Positions 34,990-44,840 are shown, numbered from the stretch's first letter. The stretch is DNA of 64,000 nt from Eutreptiella sp. 'Long Island Sound 2002' (GCA_964036045.1 OZ038392.1:34423330-34487329); one strand, 5' to 3'. Notes: generated by a model not told the origin, from the sequence alone. A program made the numbers and translations.

Positions 34990-35016
34990 TCGAAAAAAAA
35001 ATAGACACTCAGAAAG
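34990..35016 (-). other. Spliced-leader sequence at the extreme 5' end of LINE-C
   Basis: The minus strand reads ACTTTCTGAGTGTCTA, nine T, CG, and its first base abuts the 18-bp target duplication. From memory this is the Euglena gracilis SL exon (26 nt, eight T) with one extra T. An identical 26-nt form with eight T lies at 48382-48407. In SL RNA genes the leader is followed by a GT donor. Here it is followed by ATTGACC, so this is a copied, already trans-spliced junction and not an SL RNA gene. Confidence 0.85.
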
Positions 35017-35034
35017 TGTTGTTTCGTTGTTCGT
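35017..35034. repeat. Target-site duplication of LINE-C, right copy
   Basis: Exact 18-bp copy of 26548-26565, immediately outside the leader-bearing 5' end of LINE-C. Confidence 0.9.
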
Positions 35035-35300
35035 TGTTGTGTGTGGCGTTGTCCCTTTGGCGCCCTCCTTCACAACATACTTGGCTTCTTCACCTACGCA
35101 CATGTTGCGGGGGTTGCATGGGCTCGTAACATACTTGTTTGCCATACCTTTGTTTCCCCGTGGTCCGCGGCCGTTGGCGTGTGGTCCTTCGTGGTTTGTG
35201 TGTGGTGGTGTTTCGTGGTTTCTTTGTTGTTGGTTTTGTGCCTCTCCCTTTATTTTGTTTCCCCCCCCCCCTTTTTTTTTTCACGCCTACAAGCCGCCTA
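35035..35300. repeat. Continuation of the 25.6-26.5 kb tandem repeat after LINE-C
   Basis: Contains the same boxes in the same order as the units before LINE-C: CCCTTTGGCGCCCTCCTTC, AACATACTTG, TTGCGGGGGTTGC and TTGTTTGCCATACC. It is followed by a pyrimidine-rich stretch (C9 then T9 near 35263) and a short spacer to 35395. Confidence 0.75.
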
Positions 35301-35399
35301 GCTCCTATGTCATGCACTCCCCTATGTGTTTTTGGGCAAGCAAAGCTCAATTTCTTCGTCGTTGCGTCTCGTTTGTTCTTCCTTTTTTGTGAGTGTCCT

Positions 35400-35634
35400 A
35401 ATCCCAGACCCAGCTAAGCCTGAACCCGAGCCTAAGTCTAAACAGGCCCCTCAGCCCAAGCCCAAAGCTGCCCCCGAGGCCGCACCCATGGAGATGGATG
35501 CCCCAGCGCACCCCTCGTCCAAACTGGTAGCCCATCCACCTGCCCCATCCAATGACCAGGCCCCGGATGGGCGCGCAACGCAGGCCACAGCCCCCCTTTG
35601 GGCGGACCCGACAGGCCTCAGCCTTGAGGTTTAG
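35400..35634 (+). pseudogene. 3' coding end of an unrecognised Pro/Lys-rich protein, left copy
   Basis: The frame encodes PEPEPKSKQAPQPKPKAAPE, then an acidic segment with PMEMDAPAHP, and ends LSLEV at TAG 35632-35634. A homologous text lies on the minus strand at about 44250-44540, with a frameshift and an internal stop. The two copies point towards each other. The 5' part of the left copy is missing at the 35395 junction. Low-complexity composition prevents family assignment. Confidence 0.45.
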
Positions 35635-36214
35635 GGCGGCAAGAACCAGCAAGGACAAGGGACAAAGAAAAACAGTGCAATGTACAAGAAAGATTGAAAA
35701 TTGAGTGATTTTTGTGTGCTTGTACATCTGTTCATAAAACGCGTTCATGAAACGCGTTCATAAAATGATCGCGTGTTCATAAAACGAGTTCTGAATTATG
35801 AACCGAATTATGGACCGAATTATGAGCAGGGGAGGATGTTTTCATAATTTGAAAAAAGTGGCAAAAATGGCAAGTTTTTCAAAACAACCCCCGGTTGAAC
35901 AAAAATCTCTCACTTCAACAGTGTTGACCCAAGCCCCCCAGTGTTGAACAAAAATGGCACATGGGTACCCTAGCAAGAGGAAAATCCGTTGATATTTCAT
36001 AAAACCACTTACGATGAAGAAAACTACTTTTCATACAGGTACCAAGGGTTAAGCCACTTTTGATTCTATCCCGCTCTGGGGACCCCCATGACGGCAGGGG
36101 TTATGTAGCCAACTTGCCCACATTCGGGTCCCCAAGGCACAGGGGTTCTTAAACCACCCTTTGATTTTGTCCCCGCTTTGGGGACACCCAAGATGGCAAG
36201 GGTTCTATAGCCAT

Positions 36215-36456
36215 TTTGCCCGCACTACTTCCGTACTATCAGCTGTGCCCTTCTGTATAATTCGCTGTGGCATTACCATACCCTGGGGGCCGGACACCTA
36301 GAAGAGTGCTGCGAGGCCCTACTTGCAAAACTGCGTGCGCGCTGCAAACAACACCCCGACAAGCACACGCCGGACGAGGCTGGTGACTTGTTTCGCACCA
36401 TGCCCCCCGGCCACGTGCATGCGCAACAGAGAAGGTGTTTGAGAGCCTATGCCTAG
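36215..36456 (+). pseudogene. Conserved short exon (left copy), unrecognised
   Basis: Reads HYFRTISCALLYNSLWHYHT, then a segment with HLEECCEALLAKLRARC and DEAGDLFRTMPP, ending AYA at TAG 36454-36456. The reverse-oriented copy at 43673-43915 keeps nearly all of these residues although surrounding non-coding DNA has changed more, which points to past selection on a protein. The frame upstream is closed by TAG in CTATAG. That could be a 3' splice site, making this a terminal exon. I do not recognise the domain. Confidence 0.5.
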
Positions 36457-36484
36457 AGGTACGGCATAGGGCATGGGCGTTACT

Positions 36485-36610
36485 GCGTGGTGCCGGAAGG
36501 GAGCGGCATCCGAGTTTTTGATGGTCGTCTGGCTCGGTTAGCATTGTTGATGCCCGGGTAGATACATCATATGGATTCCCAGAAAAGGGAGCTGCTGGAC
36601 TCTGCAGCGG
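36485..36610. repeat. Segment shared in direct orientation with about 43480-43575
   Basis: GATGGTCGTCTGGCTCGG and TGATGCCCGGGTAGATACA are matched on the same strand near 43505 and 43540, although the neighbouring blocks match in inverted orientation. One of the two has been flipped. Confidence 0.6.
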
Positions 36611-37382
36611 CCAGAGTAACAAATAACGCAAATCACACCACTTGAATTGTGCTTTTCTAAGAAGCTGGCCTTTGCAGAGCCCAGAGATGGGGAGTTGGAT
36701 AAACAGGGCGTGTAGACGGTAGAAGGCACACTTCAGTGCATAAGGTAACAAAAAAACACCAAAAAACAAAAAGCAGGTGCTGGATGATAGGTGTGATGCA
36801 AACAGCCCCTGCAGAACGCGTAGAACGCATAGGAAGACTTCCAGAGGCAGACTCAGAGGCAACGGACCGAAACGCGCAGGATGCGCAACACACGCAGCAT
36901 GCGTAGCACCAAGACAGAGGCAGAGGCAGGAGGTAATTGTGCTTCTCTCCTCAAAAATAGTTGAATTGAGCTAAACGGATAGTTCCATCGCGCCGGCCCC
37001 CTCGAAAACCCCCCGGAAGCACAAAACAATGATAACAGCAAAAACACGAGAAAATTTTGCGATATGCGTTCTACGCGTGGTGGCCAAAGGAGTATATTCC
37101 TTTGTCTACTTGCAGAACGGAATCAACGTTTTTGGTTCGTCAGAAATGAGTCCATAAGGCTTTGTCGTTCCGGGGGGTTTTCGAACGTGCCAGACGTCAT
37201 GGATGCATCTGTTTTGTTCATTTTTGTCCTTTTCCATGTGAGAAGGGTATCGTGCCGTTGCACCTAACTTGGCTTTCGTGCTTCGTGTGCCGCGCGTGTT
37301 ACGCGTGTTACGTGTTCTAAGCGTTCGCTTCTAGGTATGCCTCTGGTACTCGAATAACTCGTGTCGCATATCCGAGCAAGGC
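36611..37382. other. Interval with an inverted introner-like sequence, no firm gene
   Basis: Between 36785 and 36915 the minus strand carries the intron-family signature seen at 38.0-40.6 kb: GCATGCTGCGTGTGTTGCGC, CTGCCTCTGG and a CGCGTTCTGCAG end. No convincing exon was found on either side. The stretch 37262-37405 has the same motif family on plus and may be an intron just before the first exon proposed below. Confidence 0.4.
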
Positions 37383-40300
37383 GTGTTCCGCGTTCTGCGC
37401 GTAACGAACACCATGCTTCTGGAGGCCGAAACCCACGCTTTGCGCGAGCTACGCGTCCCCCTGTACCTCAGCGCTTTCTTTATGCCCGCCCCGCTATTCC
37501 TGGACAGCCACAAGCAGTGGCTGGCCAAGGGTGGCCACCTGGGCAGTTGGGGGAGCGCGGCCACGCTAAAGCACAACGCGTTCATCGTGTTCCAGATCAA
37601 ACAACACACATGTATGTGATTGTTCAATGGGGTGGAGTACGGGTGTTGTGCCTTTTTATGTCTACCACGTCGATGTCGTCCGTTTCACATTTTTTTGTTT
37701 CTGCTTCTGGGCCGTACCACACATTTCTGCACAGCTGGGTGGCACGCAGCCTGGGTCAACCGCAAGAAAGTCGGCAGCAAGGATCGCCGAGAAGATGAGA
37801 TGTACCTCAGCAACGTGACCGCATATCAAGTATGCATGCATGACAAGTGCCATTCTGTTCCGTTTGGTCGCACCGTGGCGGTCCCTAGTCTCCATTTTCG
37901 ATAACCACCCACTGCCTGCAGATCAAGAGGAAGCCAAGCAAGCCCCGGGATCCCGCAAAAGTCCAAGATTGCCGTGCTACGCCGGATGGATGGTTCGAGT
38001 ACACAAAAGTGGGCGTGCTGCGTGTTGCATCTGTACTTGATTCTGCCCCCTGTTATACACGTGTTGCGCGTGTTGCGCGTTCTTCACGTTCAGCCGATGT
38101 GCCTCTTGCTCCTCCTCTGGGGGCACCACCACCGTGTTACGCATGCTGCGCGTTCTGCAGATCCAAGCGAACCGGTTGTGGACGTGGTTGGAGGGCGAGG
38201 CAGAAGAGAGTGAGGAGGAGGAGGAGGAGGAGGAGGCAGTGGATGATGGAGACGAGGGGGAGGAAGAGGAGACGGAGGAGGAAGACGACGACCTGCCATT
38301 GACATCCCATGGGAAGAATCAGGCCCGAGGCACAGTGAAGAGGGAGCATTCCAAGGACGAGCCAGATGACACCGTTTTGCCGGAGAAACACTCCTCTCCT
38401 TCTGCGAAGGCAGCACGGTCCACCATGCTGGACGTCAAGCAGGAGCCGCAGACAATCGAAGAGAACAAGAAGCGGAAGGCAGAGGAGCGGTGCCCGCCCA
38501 AGGTGCCATTGAAGAAGTCCGAGGCCGAGATGCCCAAGAAAAAGAAGGACAAGGACAAGCCGACCTGTGGGAACGTGTCCTTTGCGATCGGCAGGAAGGG
38601 CCCGCAGAAGAGCATCAGCGCCGCGGCGACAAGAGCAGAGAATTTCCAGCATGAAGGTGGGTACGACCGTGATCTGGGGACGATGCAGAGATATTTGGAG
38701 ACGGACTTCAATGCAACCGTGGGTCGCCTGGTGATGCACTACAAGGAGTGCCTGTCGGAGGAACCCAAGTCCAAGCAAGAGCTCGGGTTGGCTCTGCTGC
38801 TGCACACCAGTGTCTGGGCCCTGAGCGTGCAAAGCGTGCTGAGATGCTGGATCAAGAACGCCCAGTACGCTGCAGCAGTCCGTGAGTACTTCGAGAAACG
38901 CTACCAATTGAGCAGCCCGAGACAAGTGGCGGAGGGGATTTTGACGGGCCTGTTGGTTTGTACGGGTTGCGCCGCAGCGCCGCAATGGGCGGTCGACCTC
39001 GGCCCGGGCCTCAGTTTGCCAAGCTGAAGATGGAGGGCCTGCAAGGTGGCCGTGGAGGTGGGGTCAGCGATCGGGTGACATGGAAACGGATGTTTTGCAG
39101 GTGTTGCACGCGTCCTCTGTTGTGTTTGTACGTAGTTGCTCCGCGCGTCATGCGCGTTCTCCGCGTTCTGCGTGTATGCTTCTACTGTGCCTCTGGAGGA
39201 CCATTCCCGTTTTCCGCGTTCTGCAGGACAAGTTCGTCTGGTGTGTCCGGATGGCCGGCCTGATGGCGTACGAATTTGAAGAGGAACGGCAACTCGAACT
39301 TCCGGCGTCTCGAGCATGGTCGTTGGTGCGCACCCGAGAGCTGGCGGCGAAGAAACCGCAGGTATCTGTGTGCTTTGTGGTCTCGGTGGTCTGCGCGCTG
39401 GTGCCTCTGCCCCGCCTCTGGAGGCCCATGGTAGCGTGATGCGCGTTTGACGCGTGTTACACGTATGATTCCTTGCAGGCTTCTGGAGGAGAACTTGCCG
39501 TGTTACACGTTGTGCAGACTGCTGCTGAGGATTGGGTGCCCCCTCACATGAGCGGGTACCCGCACCTTCCAGCCCCACCACCGCAGTACCAGCAGTCGTA
39601 CCACAAAGACCCGCAGTGACCCAGCTATCCGGCACAGCCGCGGGGCCCCCATCTGCCGCCCCCGCATGGCGAGCCCCCGCGGGGCCACCCGCCTCTCTTG
39701 CCCTATGGCGCGCCGCCGCGGGGCCACTCCCCTTTCCTGCCCTATGGCGCGCCGCCGCGGGGTCCCCCGCCTTCCCTGCCCTATGGCGCGCCCCCCGGCG
39801 CTTCAGGCGAGCCGCCAGAGCTTCGTCTGAAGGCGCTGCTCGGCCCATTCACCGATGTGGCAGAGAGCAAGAAGGTGCGTGGGCGGCTGCGGAACCAACC
39901 CGATCGTACGTCCTCCGTTGCGGCTTTCAATGCGTGGTTTGTACGGAGCCGTGAGTCACTTGTATGTGGAGCCCCGGTCTCGTCTGCCCAATGGTCTGCC
40001 ACTTGGTTGCCCCCGTTGTGTTTCCCCAGGATCCGCAGGAGACGGGCAAGACGCGGGACGATCCCCAGAGCATCAAAGCAGAATGCCTGGCGCTGTTGAG
40101 ATGGAGGAGGAGCAGGTCGCTGTGCTGCGTGCTCTCCATGTGTGCTTCTCCGTCGCCTCCAGAGGCCGGTGCCCTCCGTGTTGCGCGTGTTGCGCGTTCT
40201 GCGCATTCTACATGTCTTGCCTCCGCCGTGCCTCTGGTGGACTGACGTCACGTTGTTCGCATTCCGCAGAAGCCTCCCCCCGAGATGGAAGGTCAGGGGG

Positions 40301-40696
40301 CCGAAGAAGGGCCCGAGGAGCCCGCAGCTGGCGCTGCAGAAGGCGCTGCCGCACGTGTGGCGGTCTCAGCAGGGGGCGACGGTGGTCCGGCAGGTGAGCA
40401 GGTGCGCGTTTCGGGGTCAGTGCCATTTGCGCGTCATGCCCGTATGGTTCTGTTGTGCCTCTGGAATTCGCCCCGGCGTGTGTTGTGTGTTCTGCGCGTG
40501 TTACGCGTCACATGTGTCTCAATTCTGGCCCTCCTCTGGAGGACAGCACCCCGTTTTCCGCGTTCTGCATGCGCCTGTGCGAATGAAGGAGGAGCCCCCC
40601 GACTCCCCGGAACGCCATGCCGAACCGGAAGGGGATCCAGACACGGAGACGTCAGCCGAGGGCAAGAAGATGGACGGCGAAATCCAAGAAGTGTAG
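37383..40696 (+). CDS. Multi-exon gene of unknown function, acidic and Pro-rich, partly damaged
   Basis: Proposed exons: up to 37611, 37735-37829, 37922-38008, 38161-39074, 39227-39361, 39518-39950, 40030-40115, 40270-40393, last exon ending at TAG 40694-40696. Junctions are GT-AG and phases agree for most steps. The 5' end is unsure. Exon 38161 encodes a Glu-rich tract, a Lys-rich nuclear-type basic tract (PKKKKDKDK), then a helical segment. Exon 39518 carries PYGAPPRG repeats. The C-terminus is acidic (SAEGKKMDGEIQEV). No domain was recognised; composition suggests a nuclear protein. Oddities are an apparent frameshift near 38945, an in-frame TGA at 39617-39619 and an unresolved last acceptor (CTGCAT at 40565-40570 where CTGCAG is expected). 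It may be a decayed gene or one carried by the surrounding element. Confidence 0.55.
38009..38160 (+). other. Introner-like intron, 152 nt
   Basis: GT-AG intron with GTGTTGCGCGTGTTGCGCGT near its middle, a CCTCTGGGGG box and a CGCGTTCTGCAG end. It belongs to the family described in the findings. Confidence 0.7.
39075..39226 (+). other. Introner-like intron, 152 nt
   Basis: GT-AG intron with TGCGCGTTCTCCGCGTTCTG, TGCCTCTGGAGGACC and a CGCGTTCTGCAG end. Same length as the intron at 38009-38160. Confidence 0.7.
39362..39517 (+). other. Introner-like intron, 156 nt
   Basis: GT-AG intron with CGCCTCTGGAGGCCC, GATGCGCGTTTGACGCGTGT, TACACGT and a CACGTTGTGCAG end. An alternative acceptor lies at 39478. 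Confidence 0.6.
40116..40269 (+). other. Introner-like intron, 154 nt
   Basis: GT-AG intron with TGTTGCGCGTGTTGCGCGTT, GCCTCTGGTGG and a CGCATTCCGCAG end. Confidence 0.65.
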
Positions 40697-41296
40697 AGGG
40701 TGCGGAGGGCTGGGAGGGGGGGGAAGGGTGGGAGGGGGAGGAGTCCCAGGGGTTTTTCTCCCCGCTTTGGGAACCGAGTCCGGGTTGGCCGGACACCGAC
40801 GAGTGTCGGGGGCGGCAGAGCTCGCAGCCCGCTTTGCGGGTCCCCCCTCGGGAAGTTTCAGCGCAGACAGGCGCTTTTTCTCAACAGGCGCCGGACTGCC
40901 GGCGTCGTAATATGTGGTAGCCCACCGGTTCCTTGGCTGTACAATAATGGAGTATTATGGCTATCGGAAATGTAGTGCCCGGCGCCCAGCACAAGCGAAC
41001 TGGTGGTGTCGCGCAAAAAAAGATACCACACCTGTTGCCAATTGCTCTGTGGACAGGGAATCGAGGTTGAACCCCCCCCCCTCCGCTGCAGATTGCTGTT
41101 TGGTAGGGGAATTGAGGCTGAAACCAGCCCCCCCCATGAAAAAAACAGCCACAGTGCCCTGTGCTACGTGTGCTGTGTGTTGCCTCTGACTGTGCCTCAC
41201 CACTGCCTGTGGCGCGTTCTGCGCGTGTTGCGCGTTCTCGGCGTTGCCTCCGCCTCTGCTTCTGGAGCCTAAAAGTCCGTGTTCCATGTTCCGCAG
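40697..41296 (+). other. 3' flank of the multi-exon gene and presumed intron before the transposase exon
   Basis: G-rich non-coding DNA to about 40900, then an interval with C9 and C8 runs. From about 41155 the introner signature returns (TGTGTTGCCTCTGAC, GCGCGTTCTGCGCGTGTTGC, CATGTTCCGCAG at 41285-41296), directly before the transposase frame. No gene seen between 40697 and 41150. Confidence 0.5.
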
Positions 41297-42930
41297 ACAC
41301 ACCGCTCTTCAAAAATGCCATTTCTCACGAATCTTTGGGCAGGTTCACTCCCGGTGGAGGACTGTGCAGCAAATATCATGCATGGAGTCCGGCCAGGCCA
41401 AACTGAACTAGTCGGGTGCACCGAGGATGAGGTGTGGGACCACATGTTGGCTCCCATCCAGAATTTACAGCGGGCATCCCTCCGGAAGGCCAACCTCTCC
41501 CACTTGATCCCCCTAGTACCAAGGTGTGTCCCACGGTTCGGCCAATCACTTGTAGTGTTTGCCCCAATCGATGCTAGCAGTGGCTTCCATTTCCGTAGGT
41601 ACAACGCCTTCATCCTTCTACCAGGCATGGTACTGCCCATGCAGGAAGACGGCATCTGGGAACGGGACGGGTTACTGTACAACCCCTTTGTGGCACAATT
41701 GCTAAGCCGCAAGCAGTACTACGTCTTGCGCCGTAACATCCGGCCCAATGGTGTTGAACTACTGCAAGAGTGCAATGGGCAGTGGGCTGGTGCCTGGCGG
41801 TTGGGTGGCGCGGCTTGTGGGGATGAGTCCGTGGTGCCGCACAAAGGCATACGTGCCGGCCCACTGCAGATGTTCATCGCCCGCAAGCCCCGGTCCACCG
41901 GCATCAAGCTCTATTGCCTTGCCGATGGCACTAGTGGGTACTTGGTGGGCATGTACCTGTACACGGGTAGAAGCGGGCACCTGCGGCGGTTCGGCAACAG
42001 TGCGGGCCACTACAATGCCCAGCAGATCATGACCATGTGGGCAGGTCTCCTCCCTTCCGGGACCATCCTCTGTGCGGATTCCTTTTTTGGATCGCACGAG
42101 CTAGCGCGTGACCTCGCTGCGGAGAGGCATGCATTCTTGATGATGACGAAGCGCTCCACGTACGGGCTGGACAGGGCAGGAGAGTCTCTAGAAGAAGGAC
42201 AAACCACCACGTGCACTGTGGACGACGCGAGGTACGCCATGGTGGTCTTCAAGAACCCAAAGGTGGGTCACAGGCCTCCCCGCGTAGTGCCAATGCTCAC
42301 GAACGTCCATTCCCACAAGCCGGACCCGTGCATTGCCGCAGCGGGAATGAGGTGAACCCGGTGGTCCCCAGCTACCGCCAGCTATGACGTGGGGTGGATG
42401 GCGTCAACCAGATGGCGCTCCAGATGCGCCAGATGGGACGTCAGATGATGTGGTCGCATGCGGTGCGTGCGTTCGTCCTCCGGTATGCCGTGGTCAACGC
42501 ATACGCGGCCTGCTGGTCCCTCGGTTGGGCCCAAACCGGTACCATGTTTGACTGGCAGCGGGACCTTATCCTGCGCCGCTTTTGTACAGTGGCAGTGGCC
42601 AAGCCCAGCCACGTGCCGGTGCGGATGCTGGGCCGCTGGGTGTGCGCCCATTGCAACCGCGGCAAGACCGACTATGTTTGTTGTGGGTGTGGCAACTGGT
42701 ACCATGTGGGGTGCTTTGCCGTGGCACATGGGGTGACCGGGCTGGTAGAGGTGAATGTGGAGGAGAAGGGCGACGAGGCCGAGGAGGATGGAAGCGAGAG
42801 GGAGGAGAGTGAGGATCACACGGAGGAGGAGAGTGAGGAGGAGGGGGAGAAGGTTGAGGAGGAAGACAGTGAGGAGGAGGGGGAGAGTGACGGGGCAGAG
42901 GACGAGGACATGGGGGATGACGAAGATTAG
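41297..42930 (+). pseudogene. piggyBac-like transposase, frameshifted
   Basis: The first frame (ATG 41315, open to 42355) carries GDESVVPHKG near 41820 (first catalytic Asp context), a KPRSTGIKLYCLADGTSGY segment and CADSFFGSHELARDL near 42075 (second Asp). The family text continues in another frame. NEVNPVVPSYRQL is followed by a TGA at 42385-42387, then VDGVNQM (third Asp) and a Trp/Asn-containing helix (SHAVRAFVLRYAVVNAYA). The end is a Cys/His-rich domain (CAHCNRGK..CCGCGNWYHVGC) and a Glu-rich tail to 42930. This is the DDE_Tnp_1_7 layout. The shift near 42345 and the TGA make it non-functional unless an unseen intron removes them. The N-terminal part is short, so an upstream exon is likely. 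Confidence 0.8.
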
Positions 42931-43609
42931 GAAGGAGAAGGTGGTGGAGGGCGGGCGTGGTGGAATCGTGAACTTCATGGCCGCCAAGCCTCTGCCATCC
43001 CTACCCATGGGACCAGTGCGGACCCTGGGGAACAACCGCGTAGGCTGGATACCTGAACTGTGAGGACGGGCCCCCCAAAAGTGCGCTTGTGTGCAATGGT
43101 GACGTGCTCCGCGTGCTACTCGTTTTGCGCCTGCCGGAAGTCTGCTTCTAAGTCTGCCTCTAGAACGCCGTGCTGCGCGTTGTGCACGTTCTGGGTGTGA
43201 TGCGCGTGTTGTTTGCGCTCTGCACGTGCTGCGCGTGCTGCTTGTTATGAAGCAACACGCGCAGCACATATTGTGATGCGCGGAGCGCTTCCGGACAGAA
43301 ACGTCCCCTCTGTTGACAATGGAATATGAAATATGAAATATGAACAATATTGTGTTTCGTCATATTTTGGAAGTTTGCACTTTTGAGCTTGGAACCCTGA
43401 AATTAGCTTTTGCAATAGTCCCTCCAAACCCCCCTCCCCTCAGCATCCAATGGTGAAAGCGGAATGAGATTTCTCCTAAGAGGGCCGGAACGGCATCCGA
43501 CTGTTCGATGGTCGTCTGGCCCGGTGAGCATTATTAATGCCCAGGTAGATACAACATATGCACTCCTTGAAAAGGGATCAGCAACTACTCCAACACTTCC
43601 CTTCATGAA
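42931..43609. other. Transposase 3' flank with introner-like motifs
   Basis: 43095-43260 contains TGCTGCGCGTTGTGCACGTT, GATGCGCGTGTTGT and CTGCCTCTAG, the family of motifs found in the introns above. 43320-43340 has repeated GAAATAT. 43480-43575 matches 36485-36600 in direct orientation. No gene supported. Confidence 0.5.
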
Positions 43610-44480
43610 ATACATGTTGCCTCGCTTTCTGTGCATGCTTGTTGAGTAACGCCCATACCCTATGCCGTACCTCTAGGCATACGCTCCCAAACTTTTTGTC
43701 TTGTGCGCATGCACGTTGCCGGGAGGCATGGTGCGAAACAAGTCACCGGCCTCGTCTGGCGGGTGCTTGTCGGGGAGTGGTTTGCAGCGCGCACGAAGTG
43801 TTGCAAGTAGGGCCTCGCAGCACTCCTCTACATGTGCGCTCCCAAGGGTATGGTAATGCCACAGCGAATTATACAAAAGGGCACAGCTGATTGTACGGAG
43901 GTAGTGCGGGCAAAATGGCTATATAGCCCTTGCCGGGCCATTTTCGTTCAAAGCTGTGGGGGCTGGGTCAACACTCTTGAGCCGAGGTTTTTTTGTTGAA
44001 CAGAGGGTTTTTTGGAAAAATTGCTATTTTTGCTAGTTTTTGAAAGTTGTGAAAACATGCTCCCCTGTTCATAATTCGGTTCAGAATTCAAACCTCGTTT
44101 TTTGAACACGCCGATTGTTTTATGAACGCATTTTATGAACTGATGTAGGGGCACACAAAAAATCGCTCAATTTTCAATCTTTCTTGTACACTGCACTGCT
44201 TTTCTTTGTCCCTTGTCCTTGCTTGTTCCTGCCGCCCTAAACCTCATGCCTGGGGCCTGTCGGGACCTCCCGAAGGGGCCGTGGCCTGGGTTAACCCCCC
44301 ATCCAGGGTATGGTCATGGGTTCGGGCAAGTGGTTGGGCTGCCGTTCGGCCCAGGGGTGGACTGGGGCATCCACCTCCATGGGTGCGGTCTCAGGGGCAG
44401 CTTTGGGGTTGGGCTGAGGGGCCTGCATAGCCTCTCGCCTGGTTTAGGCTTAGGTAGCTTGGGGGCCGGCTCCGCCGGCG
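43610..44480 (-). repeat. Right inverted segment, partner of 35395-36480
   Basis: Reverse complement of the left segment with moderate divergence. It lacks about 230 bases present on the left. If these are element ends, the enclosed 7 kb, including the piggyBac-like transposase, would be their cargo. No TTAA duplication could be assigned because both outer edges look eroded. Confidence 0.75.
43673..43915 (-). pseudogene. Conserved short exon (right copy), unrecognised
   Basis: The minus strand reads HYLRTISCALLYNSLWHYHT, then HVEECCEALLATLRARC and DEAGDLFRTMPP, ending SLGAYA. It is the partner of 36215-36456. The same TAG in a TATATAG context precedes it, again a possible acceptor. It points inward, towards the transposase. 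Confidence 0.5.
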
Positions 44481-44595
44481 GGTCAGCGTCCGGTTCGGGG
44501 TTAGGCTTCTTTTTGGCCGTCGCGGCCTTCTTACCTGCTGCTGTCGCCTTCTGCTGCTCCCAATGGGTCACTGCTGCGGCATGAGAGACATACAA
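44250..44595 (-). pseudogene. 3' coding end of the Pro/Lys-rich protein, right copy
   Basis: The minus strand enters after a CTCATGCCGCAG acceptor-like site with THWEQQKATAAGKKAATAKK, then Pro/Lys-rich text matching the left copy. It shifts frame near 44430. A further stop precedes the shared AGGTTTAGGGCGGC stretch. The presence of an upstream segment absent on the left shows that the left copy is 5'-truncated. Confidence 0.4.
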
Positions 44596-44840
44596 CAGAT
44601 GCCTCTCAACCTAAAACATCTCCTTTTCCCCTGGGTGCACCACCCACACTCCCCCCCCCCGCCTCCCCCACAACTGAGGTTACAACCCCCGGGTAGACAC
44701 CATTGGTGTAGAGCACATACACCTGTTCACCAAGCACGGGGTCAGGTGACTCATCCCCCTCCACAGAGAGGGTTCCTCGCGCCGCTTTTCTGCTGGGGCT
44801 GCTTTCCCTTCACCCCCTTCCCGTGTACACGGGGGTGTGC

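Larger units (their letters stand above)
26566..35016 (-). mobile_element. LINE-C: full-length, apparently intact non-LTR retrotransposon with AlkB ORF1
   Basis: The 8451-bp element lies on the minus strand between exact 18-bp target duplications. From 5' to 3' it has the spliced leader (35016-34990), a 5' UTR of about 220 nt including the leader, ORF1 with a C-terminal AlkB domain (ATG at 34795, stop at 32084), a short gap, ORF2 with endonuclease, RT and RNase H (to 26953), and a 3' UTR of about 390 nt ending in a short A-run next to the duplication. No stop or frameshift interrupts either ORF. A full 5' end, long intact frames and perfect duplications point to recent insertion. It sits in a 250-325-bp tandem repeat. 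Gene order is that of L1-like LINEs with a C-terminal RNase H. Confidence 0.93.
35395..36480 (+). repeat. Left inverted segment flanking the 36.5-43.6 kb region
   Basis: Matches the reverse complement of about 43610-44480. Shared blocks include a Pro/Lys-rich coding end, AGGTTTAGGGCGGCA, GTACAAGAAAGATTGAAAA and the exon at 36250. The left copy has about 230 extra bases (about 35950-36180, with two GGGGAC..CCC-type blocks). The two copies have diverged considerably in the non-coding parts. The left edge at about 35395 looks truncated. Confidence 0.75.

Noticed and set aside
36239-36862. 207-residue minus-strand frame
   Set aside because: It is the antisense of the conserved exon on plus at 36215-36456, whose conservation in the 43.7 kb copy favours the plus reading.
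38942-38985. A 22-nt micro-intron (GTTTGTAC...CGCAG) to explain the frame change in the multi-exon gene
   Set aside because: Removing it does not restore the downstream frame, and 22 nt is shorter than any intron otherwise seen here. A frameshift is simpler.
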